In this document: one piece after another, positions 1 to 5,304 of the stretch | How positions within the stretch are numbered: position 1 is the first letter of the stretch | Layout: each line of letters opens with the position of its first letter | Origin: Parvularcula sp. | GTDB lineage: Bacteria; Pseudomonadota; Alphaproteobacteria; Caulobacterales; Parvularculaceae | Assembly (NCBI GenBank): GCA_003506635.1 | Contig: DNZB01000211.1 | Coordinates: forward strand, 4,682-10,641 | Direction of reading: 5' to 3' | DNA: 5,960 bases | The notes under the pieces: model-generated | Told to the model about the DNA's origin: nothing | The model's database searches: none | What the model saw: only the letters and a program-made list of their open reading frames with translations | Program-made: the position numbers and the translations under genes

Positions 1-273
1 GAAAGCTGCGGCCAGTGCACGCCCTGCCGCGAGGGCACGGGCTGGATGTGGCGCGTGCTTGAGCGCATGGCGATCGGCGATTCGACGACCGCTGAAATCG
101 ACCGCCTTCTCGATGTCGCGGGACAGGTCGAAGGTCACACGATCTGCGCGCTCGGTGACGCGGCCGCCTGGCCGGTGCAGGGCCTCGTCCGCCATTTCCG
201 GGCTGAGATCGAGGACCGCATCAACGCCTATCGCAGCGATCGCCGCCTCGTCGCGGTCGCCGCGGCGGAGTAG
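1..273 (+). CDS. nuoF: NADH-quinone oxidoreductase subunit F (NuoF), C-terminal 90 residues, 5' end outside window
   Basis: NuoF is the NADH-oxidising subunit of respiratory complex I. It sits in the cytoplasmic arm and carries FMN and one 4Fe-4S cluster (N3). Only the C-terminal iron-sulfur domain lies in the window. The first visible residues, [12 protein letters not shown], are the family signature: Cys at visible residues 3, 6 and 9. The fourth ligand is Cys49 in HTICALGD, so the cluster site is intact. The following [14 protein letters not shown] is also typical of NuoF and the related HoxF and FDH beta subunits. The frame is open from base 1 and ends in TAG at 271-273. The close match to alphaproteobacterial NuoF favours complex I over a NAD-dependent hydrogenase or formate dehydrogenase subunit, but the N-terminal part is not visible. 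The next gene is HU rather than the usual nuoG. Confidence 0.93.
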   Translation, partial: ESCGQCTPCREGTGWMWRVLERMAIGDSTTAEIDRLLDVAGQVEGHTICALGDAAAWPVQGLVRHFRAEIEDRINAYRSDRRLVAVAAAE

Positions 274-311
274 CGCGCGGCCGAATCGAACCTCTCCAAA
301 TCCAGTCCGCA

Positions 312-354
312 CGGGCGCTTTTGAGCGCCCGCGGCGCGGTTTTTGGGGAAAACC
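312..354 (+). terminator. Hairpin cluster downstream of nuoF, possible terminator
   Basis: An 8-bp perfect stem pairs 312-319 (cgggcgct) with 324-331 (agcgcccg) around a TTTG loop. Five T residues (340-344) follow after an 8-nt gap. They lie inside a second hairpin, ggtttt (338-343) with aaaacc (349-354). The gap before the T-run is longer than in a textbook intrinsic terminator, so termination here is inferred from the position after the nuoF stop and from the stacked hairpins. More imperfect pairing continues downstream (370-394, and ggccc 396-400 with gggcc 405-409). The rest of the spacer to 488 shows no coding sequence, and I could not identify a clear -35/-10 pair for the HU gene in it. 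Confidence 0.4.
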
Positions 355-488
355 GGCGCGGTGACGCGAAAAACACCCAGTTTTCGGGGGTTTTAGGCCC
401 TTGAGGGCCAAGAAAGCCTTTGCTTTCGCGCGAATCTGGAGAATGTGTCGGCATTTCTTGTTTCACCGCATCACAAAGGAAAACAACG

Positions 489-842
489 ATGCCCCCCGTC
501 AAGAAAGCCGCGCCTGCGAAGAAAGCCGCCGCCAAGCCCGCGGCCGCCGGCGCCAAGAAAACGCCGTCGGTGCTGACGCTGAAGCACCTCGCGGCTGATC
601 TCGCGAATTCGCATGACATGCCGAAAAAGGCGGTCGAGGGCGTGCTCAACGACTTCGTGACGCTGATTGGCAAGAACCTCAAGAAAGGCGCGAAGCTGCG
701 CATCACCGGCCTCGGCATCCTGCAGGTCCGCCACCGCCCGGCGCGCATGGGCCGCAATCCTGCGACCGGCGAAGCGATCAAGATCAAAGCCTCGAAGAAG
801 ATCGCGTTCCGCGCCGCCAAGGATCTGAAGGATTCGATCTAG
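489..842 (+). CDS. HU-family DNA-binding protein with Lys/Ala-rich N-terminal tail
   Basis: HU proteins are small dimeric nucleoid proteins that bind and bend DNA with little sequence preference. The 117-residue product has two parts. Residues 1-27 form a low-complexity tail rich in Lys, Ala and Pro, with KKAA-type units at 5-8 and 11-14. Residues 28-117 are a normal-length HU fold of about 90 residues. Within it, RITGLGILQV (71-80) matches the hinge before the DNA-binding arm. GRNPATGE (88-95) is the arm tip with the intercalating proline at 91, and IKIKASKKIAFRAAKDLKD is the usual HU C-terminus. ATG 489 was chosen because AAGGA (476-480) lies 8 nt upstream; the frame stays open upstream to 420 but that stretch is not HU-like. 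A strong terminator follows, suggesting a monocistronic transcript. Whether it is a true HU or a more specialised paralogue cannot be told from sequence alone. Confidence 0.93.
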   Translation: MPPVKKAAPAKKAAAKPAAAGAKKTPSVLTLKHLAADLANSHDMPKKAVEGVLNDFVTLIGKNLKKGAKLRITGLGILQVRHRPARMGRNPATGEAIKIKASKKIAFRAAKDLKDSI

Positions 843-863
843 GGGGCTTTTCCCTGCTATCCA

Positions 864-902
864 GCGCCGCTGAAGCAACCCGCTTCGGCGGCGCATTCTT
901 TT
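864..902 (+). terminator. Intrinsic terminator after the HU gene
   Basis: A 13-bp stem pairs 864-876 (gcgccgctgaagc) with 882-894 (gcttcggcggcgc) through 12 Watson-Crick pairs and one G-U wobble (871 with 887). The loop is AACCC (877-881). A T-rich run, attctttt (895-902), follows immediately. This is the classic rho-independent layout, 22 nt after the HU stop codon. The T-run touches the ribosome-binding site of the next gene (GGAG 903-906). Confidence 0.88.
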
Positions 903-915
903 GGAGCATCAGGTG
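903..915 (+). promoter_or_regulatory. Ribosome-binding site that selects GTG 913 for the YCII gene
   Basis: GGAG at 903-906 sits 6 nt before GTG 913. The alternative in-frame TTG at 901 overlaps this site and has only the terminator stem upstream, so GTG 913 is the better start. It gives the N-terminus MKHFLLFYE, usual for YCII proteins. Confidence 0.75.
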
Positions 916-1215
916 AAGCACTTTCTTCTCTTCTATGAGGCCGACGGCGATTACGCCGTGCGCCGCACTCCCTTTCGCGCCGCGCATCTTGCCCATGCGC
1001 GCGCCGCGAAGGAGCGGGGCGAGCTTGTCCTCGCGGGCGGGCTCGCCGATCCGGTCGACGGTTCGGTGTTGCTGTTCAGGGGCGAAACCGATGCCGCCGC
1101 GCGCCGCTTCGCGGAAGCTGACCCTTACGTGACGGAAGGCGTCGTCCAACGCTGGCGCGTGCGCGAGTGGACGACGGTCATCGGCGATCTGGCGCTGACG
1201 GAGGTGAAACTGTGA
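913..1215 (+). CDS. YCII-domain (YciI-like) protein
   Basis: This is a 100-residue protein of the YCII family, small ferredoxin-like-fold proteins that usually form dimers. A conserved His/Asp pair suggests an enzymatic role, but the substrate is generally unknown. The N-terminal strand KHFLLFYEADGDY is typical. The conserved histidine is probably His25 in RAAHLAHA, and the conserved aspartate is Asp70 in ADPYVTEGVV; the AGGLADP segment (41-47) also fits. The length matches single-domain family members. Translation from GTG 913 is supported by GGAG 6 nt upstream. Its stop overlaps the start of the GNAT gene by 4 nt (GTGA, 1212-1215), so the two are probably made from one mRNA in a coupled way. 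Transcription must either pass the HU terminator or begin very close to it, since only 10 nt separate them. No specific reaction can be assigned. Confidence 0.85.
   Translation: MKHFLLFYEADGDYAVRRTPFRAAHLAHARAAKERGELVLAGGLADPVDGSVLLFRGETDAAARRFAEADPYVTEGVVQRWRVREWTTVIGDLALTEVKL
1200..1214 (+). promoter_or_regulatory. Ribosome-binding site that selects GTG 1212 for the GNAT gene
   Basis: GGAGG at 1200-1204, inside the end of the YCII gene, sits 7 nt before GTG 1212. An in-frame ATG at 1167 would extend the protein by 15 residues with no GNAT similarity (MDDGHRRSG and onward) and would overlap the YCII gene by 49 nt. GTG 1212 gives MRFTIRDA, a typical GNAT first strand. Confidence 0.75.
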
Positions 1216-1730
1216 GGTTCACGATCCGCGACGCTATTGCGGAAGACGCGGGGATGCTGTCGGCGCTCGGCGCGGAGACGTTCACGGCCACCTTTGGTCA
1301 CCTTTATTCGCGCGAAAATCTCGACAAATTCCTGCGCAAGGGACATTCGGTCGAGGTCTATCGTGCGGCCGCGCACGATCCTCGCAGCGGCGTGTGGATC
1401 GCTGAGGATGAAGCGGGAAAGCCGGTCGGCTATGCGGTCGCCGGCCCTTGCACGCTGCCAGTGCCTGACATGCCCCCGAATTCCGGCGAGCTTGCGCGCC
1501 TTTATCTCCTCAATGAGGCGAAGGGGACAGGGCTCGGCGCGCGGCTTCTTGAAATCACGCTCGGATTTTTGCGGGACCGCTTCGACCATATCTATCTCAG
1601 CGTCTATCGCGACAACACGGTCGCGCAGCGGCTCTACGAGCGCTACGGCTTCGTGAAGATCCACGACTATTTCTACATGGTCGGCGATCATGCGGACCCC
1701 GAATGGCTGATGGAGCTGCGGGGAGGGTAA
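1212..1730 (+). CDS. GNAT-family N-acetyltransferase, PaiA-like
   Basis: This is a 172-residue single-domain acetyltransferase that should transfer acetyl from acetyl-CoA to an amine. It opens with TIRDAIAEDA (strand 1 and helix 1), followed by ETFTATFGHLYSRENLDKFL (22-41), which resembles PaiA-type polyamine acetyltransferases. Motif A covers about 94-115: LARLYLLNEAKGTGLGARLL. The acetyl-CoA pyrophosphate loop reads KGTGLG (104-109), with Lys where Gln or Arg is most common. Motif B is VYRDNTVAQRLYERYGFVKI (131-150). The ending, with MVGDHADPEWLMEL, is also frequent in PaiA-like members. The start overlaps the YCII stop by 4 nt. The acceptor could be a polyamine or another small amine; a protein N-terminus looks less likely. 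The substrate is inferred from family resemblance only. Confidence 0.88.
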   Translation: MRFTIRDAIAEDAGMLSALGAETFTATFGHLYSRENLDKFLRKGHSVEVYRAAAHDPRSGVWIAEDEAGKPVGYAVAGPCTLPVPDMPPNSGELARLYLLNEAKGTGLGARLLEITLGFLRDRFDHIYLSVYRDNTVAQRLYERYGFVKIHDYFYMVGDHADPEWLMELRGG

Positions 1731-1770
1731 GGCCGCTCCGCTCACGGATGGTGTTTCCGTCTCGGTTAAC

Positions 1771-1785
1771 GAGGCACGGGCCTTG
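1771..1785 (+). promoter_or_regulatory. Possible ribosome-binding site for TTG 1783
   Basis: GAGG at 1771-1774 lies 8 nt before TTG 1783. The in-frame ATG at 1801 has no comparable purine-rich site in front of it. This favours TTG 1783, although an SD-less start at 1801 would give a more conventional signal-peptide N-terminus ([11 protein letters not shown]). Confidence 0.45.
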
Positions 1786-2115
1786 CCCCTTTCGGGCGTC
1801 ATGGCCCGTCTTTACTCTCTGGCGCTCGCCCTCTGCCTCTGGGCTGCGCCCGTCGGCGCGGAGACCGTCGTCATCCGTCCCGATCCTTGCCCGGCGGGCG
1901 CCGAGCAGCCCCTCATCATCGATCTTGGCGAAGTTGAGGTCTTCAACGACGCGCCGGGCGCGACGCTCGGCAACGTGCTGGTGATTTATCCGCCGGCGGG
2001 CGAGGGGTGGGCGAGCGCCCGGCTGCTGATGCGGTTCGATTTGGAGGGCCCGGTAAGCGCGCCCTTTGACGGCGCGTGCGCCGGGGCGCCGCGCCTGTTC
2101 CGTCGCCCGCGATAG
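1783..2115 (+). CDS. Small predicted exported protein of unknown function
   Basis: I do not recognise this protein. From TTG 1783 it has 110 residues; from the alternative ATG 1801 it has 104. The N-terminus looks like a Sec signal peptide: Arg9, a hydrophobic core [13 protein letters not shown] (10-22), and a likely signal peptidase I site after VGA (24-26). The mature part would be about 84 residues, with two cysteines (36 and 99) that could form a periplasmic disulfide. [13 protein letters not shown] and [12 protein letters not shown] look like beta-strands and turns. There is no lipobox, since the core cysteine at 18 is not followed by a lipoprotein-like mature start. The C-terminus (RLFRRPR) is basic and ends abruptly in GC-rich sequence, so a shortened ancestral gene is possible. 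It begins 52 nt after the GNAT stop and precedes a stable hairpin. GC bias is like its neighbours. Confidence 0.6.
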   Translation: MPLSGVMARLYSLALALCLWAAPVGAETVVIRPDPCPAGAEQPLIIDLGEVEVFNDAPGATLGNVLVIYPPAGEGWASARLLMRFDLEGPVSAPFDGACAGAPRLFRRPR

Positions 2116-2126
2116 ACCGCAGCGTC

Positions 2127-2164
2127 GGCGCGGCGAGCCGCCTTGCGCGGCGGCTGCCGGCGCC
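2127..2164 (+). other. Long imperfect GC-rich hairpin upstream of ybjQ
   Basis: The core is a perfect 7-bp stem, agccgcc (2136-2142) with ggcggct (2149-2155), around a 6-nt loop. It extends outward through ggc (2132-2134) with gcc (2156-2158) and ggcgc (2127-2131) with gcgcc (2160-2164), with single-base bulges at 2135 and 2159. That makes about 15 pairs in total. No T-run follows, so it is not a standard intrinsic terminator. It lies 11 nt after the stop of the small exported protein and 16 nt before the ybjQ ribosome-binding site. It may protect an mRNA end or reduce read-through into ybjQ. Confidence 0.6.
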
Positions 2165-2192
2165 TATCTCCGCTGAAAATGGAGGACCGCGC

Positions 2193-2510
2193 ATGATCGT
2201 AACGACTACACCCCACGTCGAAGGGCGCCCGGCGAGGGAATATCTTGGCGTCGTCACCGGCGAGGCCGTCATCGGCGCGAACATCTTCCGCGATCTCTTC
2301 GCCGGGGTGCGCGACGTCATTGGCGGGCGCTCAGGCAGTTATGAACAGGTCTTTCGCGAAGCACGCGAGACGGCGCTGAGAGAGATGGAACGCGAGGCGG
2401 AACGCCTCGGCGCCAACGCCGTCGTTGGCGTCGATATCGACTATGAGGCGGGCATCAGCCAAGGCACGATGATGATGGTCGCCTGTTCGGGGACGGCGGT
2501 GCGGGTCTAG
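2193..2510 (+). CDS. ybjQ: YbjQ family protein (UPF0145, putative heavy-metal-binding domain)
   Basis: This 105-residue protein matches the YbjQ family along its whole length. As I recall it, Escherichia coli YbjQ is 107 residues with a nearly parallel sequence: [19 protein letters not shown] (20-38), the glycine-rich IGGRSGSYE (43-51), a central helix rich in Arg and Glu, [14 protein letters not shown] (72-85), and a final SGTAVRV. The family is annotated as a putative heavy-metal-binding domain, but a physiological role is not firmly established. There is no signal peptide or membrane segment, so it should be cytoplasmic. ATG 2193 was chosen because GGAGG (2181-2185) lies 7 nt upstream and the protein then begins exactly where family members do. 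The upstream in-frame extension to 2076 is arginine-rich and overlaps the previous gene. A 73-nt gap with its own promoter candidate separates it from proS. Confidence 0.92.
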   Translation: MIVTTTPHVEGRPAREYLGVVTGEAVIGANIFRDLFAGVRDVIGGRSGSYEQVFREARETALREMEREAERLGANAVVGVDIDYEAGISQGTMMMVACSGTAVRV

Positions 2511-2523
2511 TTTCCGCGCCGCA

Positions 2524-2553
2524 TGGACAAGGCGCGCCGGGGGTCCCTATAGA
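2524..2553 (+). promoter_or_regulatory. Candidate sigma-70-type promoter for the proS-lolC-lolD cluster
   Basis: TGGACA (2524-2529, five of six matches to TTGACA) is followed after 18 nt by TATAGA (2548-2553, four of six matches to TATAAT). It lies in the short gap between ybjQ and proS. Transcription would begin near 2560, giving a leader of about 25 nt before the proS start. This is a consensus match by eye in GC-rich DNA and is not proven. Confidence 0.42.
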
Positions 2554-2576
2554 CGGCGGGCTTTTCCCCGCCGGAG
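2554..2576 (+). promoter_or_regulatory. proS ribosome-binding site with adjacent small hairpin
   Basis: GGAG (2573-2576) lies 7 nt before ATG 2584 and only 4 nt before the in-frame TTG 2581, which decides the start for ATG. A 7-bp stem, cggcggg (2554-2560) with cccgccg (2567-2573), touches the first base of this site. In a read-through mRNA from upstream it could partly hide the site. A transcript starting near 2560 would lack most of the left arm. Confidence 0.5.
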
Positions 2577-2583
2577 CCCCTTG

Positions 2584-3927
2584 ATGCGCCTTTCACGCTA
2601 TTATCTGCCCGTCCTTAAAGAAACGCCGGCCGAGGCGCAGATCGCCTCGCATCAGCTGATGCTCCGGGCGGGGATGATCCGTCAGGAGAGCGCGGGGATC
2701 TACGCCTGGCTGCCGCTCGGCTTCCGGGTCCTCAAGAAGATCGAACAGATCGTCCGCGAGGAGCAGGACCGGGCGGGCGCGGTCGAGATGCTGATGCCGA
2801 CGATCCAGTCGGCCGAGCTATGGCGCGAGAGCGGGCGCTACGAGGCCTATGGAAAGGAGATGCTGCGCATCAAGGACCGCGCCGAGCGCGAGATGCTGTT
2901 CGGTCCGACGAATGAGGAGATGATCACCGAGATCTTCCGGGCGGGCGTTCGTTCGTACAAGGACCTTCCGAAGATGCTCTATCACATCCAGTGGAAGTTC
3001 CGCGACGAGGTGCGGCCGCGCTTCGGCGTCATGCGCGGACGCGAGTTCCTGATGAAGGACACCTATTCCTTCGACGCCGACGAGGCGGGCGCGCGCCGCA
3101 GCTATAACCGGATGTTCGTCGCCTATTTGCGGACCTTCGCGCGGATGGGCCTTACCTCCATTCCAATGCGCGCCGACACGGGGCCGATCGGCGGCGATCT
3201 TTCCCATGAATTCATCGTGCTCGCCGATACGGGCGAGAGCGCGGTCTTTTGCGATCGCAAGCTGCTCGATCTCGCCGTGCCGGGCGCCGACACTGATTTC
3301 GACGCCGACCTGCAGCCGGTGATCGACCGCTACACGTCCTATTACGCGGCGACCGAGGAGAAGCACGATGCCGCCGAGTTCGAAGCAAAGGTCGCCGACG
3401 GCGACCGCATCGCCGCGCGCGGCATCGAGGTCGGGCACATCTTCTATTTCGGCGAGAAATATTCAAAGCCGATGCGCGCGATGATTACGGGGCCTGACGG
3501 CAAGGACAAGCCGGTCGAAATGGGCAGCTACGGCGTTGGGGTCTCGCGCCTCGCCGGCGCCCTCATCGAGGCTTATCATGACGAGGCGGGATGCAAATGG
3601 CCGGTCGCCGTCGCGCCGTTCCATGTCGGGCTTGTCAATCTGAAGCAGGGCGATGCGGCGACCGACGGCGCCTGCGCGAGGGCCTATCAGGCGCTGACCG
3701 CGGCCGGGGTCGAGGTTCTTTACGACGACACGTCCGCCCGGCCTGGCGAGAAATTCGCGCGCATGGATCTGATCGGACTGCCGTATCAGCTCATCGCCGG
3801 TCCGCGCAGCCTCGAAGCCGGCAAGGTCGAGGTGAAGCGCCGCGCCGACGGCCATCGCGACGAAGTTTCGCTCGACGCCGCGCTCGACGTGCTGAAGCGC
3901 GACGTCAAATACGCGCTGAAACTTTAG
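2584..3927 (+). CDS. proS: Prolyl-tRNA synthetase, short form lacking a full editing insertion
   Basis: This cytoplasmic class II synthetase activates proline with ATP and charges tRNA-Pro. The 447-residue product contains all three class II motifs: motif 1 around 42-72 ([12 protein letters not shown] to MLMPT), motif 2 around 138-165 ([20 protein letters not shown]) and motif 3 around 313-330 ([15 protein letters not shown], catalytic Arg322). GPTNEEM (108-114) is also diagnostic. Residues from about 343 to the end form the anticodon-binding domain, including [20 protein letters not shown] (381-400). E. coli ProRS is about 570 residues, with an editing domain of about 180 between motifs 2 and 3. 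Here that space holds only a short segment (about 217-278). This is the common alphaproteobacterial form, which relies on separate trans-editing proteins to clear Ala-tRNA-Pro. lolC follows 18 nt after the stop, suggesting co-transcription. Confidence 0.97.
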   Translation: MRLSRYYLPVLKETPAEAQIASHQLMLRAGMIRQESAGIYAWLPLGFRVLKKIEQIVREEQDRAGAVEMLMPTIQSAELWRESGRYEAYGKEMLRIKDRAEREMLFGPTNEEMITEIFRAGVRSYKDLPKMLYHIQWKFRDEVRPRFGVMRGREFLMKDTYSFDADEAGARRSYNRMFVAYLRTFARMGLTSIPMRADTGPIGGDLSHEFIVLADTGESAVFCDRKLLDLAVPGADTDFDADLQPVIDRYTSYYAATEEKHDAAEFEAKVADGDRIAARGIEVGHIFYFGEKYSKPMRAMITGPDGKDKPVEMGSYGVGVSRLAGALIEAYHDEAGCKWPVAVAPFHVGLVNLKQGDAATDGACARAYQALTAAGVEVLYDDTSARPGEKFARMDLIGLPYQLIAGPRSLEAGKVEVKRRADGHRDEVSLDAALDVLKRDVKYALKL

Positions 3928-3945
3928 GGGCGCCTTCATTTCGCC

Positions 3946-5304
3946 ATGGCCACAAGCGCCGATAGCACCATGATGGACGCACAAGCGGCGAAAGCCCGGA
4001 CGACGCCCGCCCCGGGCGCCGGCGGCGGCGGACCTTTCTCCTATTTCGAGTGGATGGTCGCGCGGCGCTATCTCGGCGCGACGCGGTCGGGCAAGGGCGT
4101 ATCGCTGATCTCGATCATCGCCTTCACCGGCATCTTGCTGGCCGTCGCGACGCTCATAATCGTGATGTCAGTGATGCAAGGTTTCCGCACAAAGCTTCTC
4201 GACCAGCTCCTCGGCGTCAACGGCCATGCCTTCGTTCAGGGCGAGGGGCCGATCATGGATTATCCGGCGGTGATCGAGCGCATGCGGGCGACGCCGGGCG
4301 TCATCGAGGCGACGCCGATGATCGTCGCGCCGGTCTATGCGAGCGCGGCGGGCGAAACCGGCATCATGATCCGCGCGCTGTCGCGTGAGGACATTCTGAA
4401 GGTCAACTACGTCACCGGCGTCGATCCGGAGACGGGGCGCCGCCACGTCGTCGGCGGATCGTTCGAAAATTTCGGCGTCGGAAGGAATGGCGGGAACGAG
4501 ATCGCGATCGGCAATCGCGTCGCGTGGACGCTCGGCGTCGGGCCGGGTGACAAGGTGACGCTAATCTCCGGGCGCGGCGCCGACACGCCGTTTGGCCCGA
4601 CGTTGCAGAAGAAGACCTACACCGTCGGCGCGATCTTCGAGGTCGGTAATTCGGAGTTCGACAGCTTCATCGGCTTCATGCCGCTCAAACAGGCGCAGAT
4701 CTTCTTCGGTTACGGCGAGGGCGTGCAGCAGATCGAAGTGAAGGTCGAAGACCCGGAGCGCATCAAGGACTACCGCGACCCGATCGCGCTCGCCGCCCCG
4801 GGGCTCGAAATGCGCGACTGGCAGCAGCAGAACCAGAGCTACTTCAACGCGCTGGAGACTGAGCGCAGCGTCATGCGCCTCATCCTTCTTCTCATCGTCG
4901 CCGTCGCCGCGCTCAATATCATCACCGGCCTCATCATGCTCGTTAAGGACAAGACGCGCGATATCGCGGTTCTGCGCACAATGGGCGCGACGCAAGGCTC
5001 CATCATGCGCATATTCTTCCTGTCGGGATCGCTGATCGGCGTCCTCGGCACGTTTGCGGGCTTCGTCGCGGGCGCGTTGTTCGTCTGGAACATCGACGCG
5101 ATCGAAACGTTCCTGTCGGCGGTCTTCCGCACCGATCTCTTCCCGGCCGACGTATATTATTTCAGCGCTATCCCCGCGAAGATGGAATGGGACGAAGTAG
5201 GACGGATCGTCGGCTGGTCGCTCGTCATGTCGTTCGTCTCAACGATCTATCCCGCCCGCCGCGCCGCGCGCCTCGATCCCGTTGAGGCGCTTCGCTATGA
5301 GTGA
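3946..5304 (+). CDS. lolC: Lipoprotein-releasing ABC transporter permease (LolC/LolE family)
   Basis: This is the inner-membrane permease of the Lol system, which extracts lipoproteins bound for the outer membrane and hands them to LolA. The 452-residue product has the family layout. TM1 is at about 53-78 ([20 protein letters not shown] within it). A large periplasmic MacB-like domain spans about 79-308, with [20 protein letters not shown] at its start. TM2 lies at about 309-333, TM3 at 352-381 and TM4 at 419-436. The cytoplasmic loop [16 protein letters not shown] (334-349) contacts the ATPase, and the end [18 protein letters not shown] is hallmark. The first 30 or so residues are an Ala/Pro/Gly-rich extension that lengthens it beyond the usual 410 or so. 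No good ribosome-binding site precedes ATG 3946 (AGGGG at 3926-3930 is too far), and ATG 3970 or 3973 are alternatives. lolD overlaps its end by 8 nt. Confidence 0.95.
   Translation: MATSADSTMMDAQAAKARTTPAPGAGGGGPFSYFEWMVARRYLGATRSGKGVSLISIIAFTGILLAVATLIIVMSVMQGFRTKLLDQLLGVNGHAFVQGEGPIMDYPAVIERMRATPGVIEATPMIVAPVYASAAGETGIMIRALSREDILKVNYVTGVDPETGRRHVVGGSFENFGVGRNGGNEIAIGNRVAWTLGVGPGDKVTLISGRGADTPFGPTLQKKTYTVGAIFEVGNSEFDSFIGFMPLKQAQIFFGYGEGVQQIEVKVEDPERIKDYRDPIALAAPGLEMRDWQQQNQSYFNALETERSVMRLILLLIVAVAALNIITGLIMLVKDKTRDIAVLRTMGATQGSIMRIFFLSGSLIGVLGTFAGFVAGALFVWNIDAIETFLSAVFRTDLFPADVYYFSAIPAKMEWDEVGRIVGWSLVMSFVSTIYPARRAARLDPVEALRYE

Noticed and set aside
59..364. 101-codon + strand frame overlapping the nuoF end
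   Set aside because: It is out of frame with the conserved NuoF cysteines and is Arg/Ser-rich, typical of a shifted reading of GC-rich DNA.
401..448. Possible HU promoter (TTGAGG at 401, or TTGCTT at 420)
   Set aside because: No acceptable -10 hexamer lies 16-18 nt downstream of either, so I did not annotate it, although a promoter in this spacer is expected.
221..820. 199-codon open frame on the minus strand
   Set aside because: It lies antisense to the well-supported HU gene and the spacer. The product is Ala/Arg/Pro-rich with no recognisable domain, as expected from the complement of GC-rich coding DNA.
1744..1760. Small stem acgga/tccgt after the GNAT gene
   Set aside because: It has five pairs, a 7-nt loop and no T-run; within chance expectation.
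1125..1802. 225-codon open frame on the minus strand
   Set aside because: It is a mirror of the GNAT gene, whose acetyl-CoA motifs are clear on the + strand. The antisense translation resembles no family.
2143..2170. Possible ybjQ promoter (TTGCGC with TATCTC)
   Set aside because: Each box matches the consensus at only about three positions, and the -35 would lie in the loop of the strong hairpin. Too weak to report.
2516..2535. Stem gcgcc/ggcgc after ybjQ as a terminator
   Set aside because: It has five pairs with a 10-nt loop and no T-run. The overlapping promoter candidate is the better explanation for this gap.
2818..3438. 206-codon open frame on the minus strand
   Set aside because: It lies entirely inside proS, which is certain from the class II motifs. 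It is a codon-bias shadow.
3463..3984. 173-codon open frame on the minus strand spanning the proS-lolC junction
   Set aside because: It covers the conserved ProRS anticodon-binding domain and the lolC start, and it has no domain features of its own.
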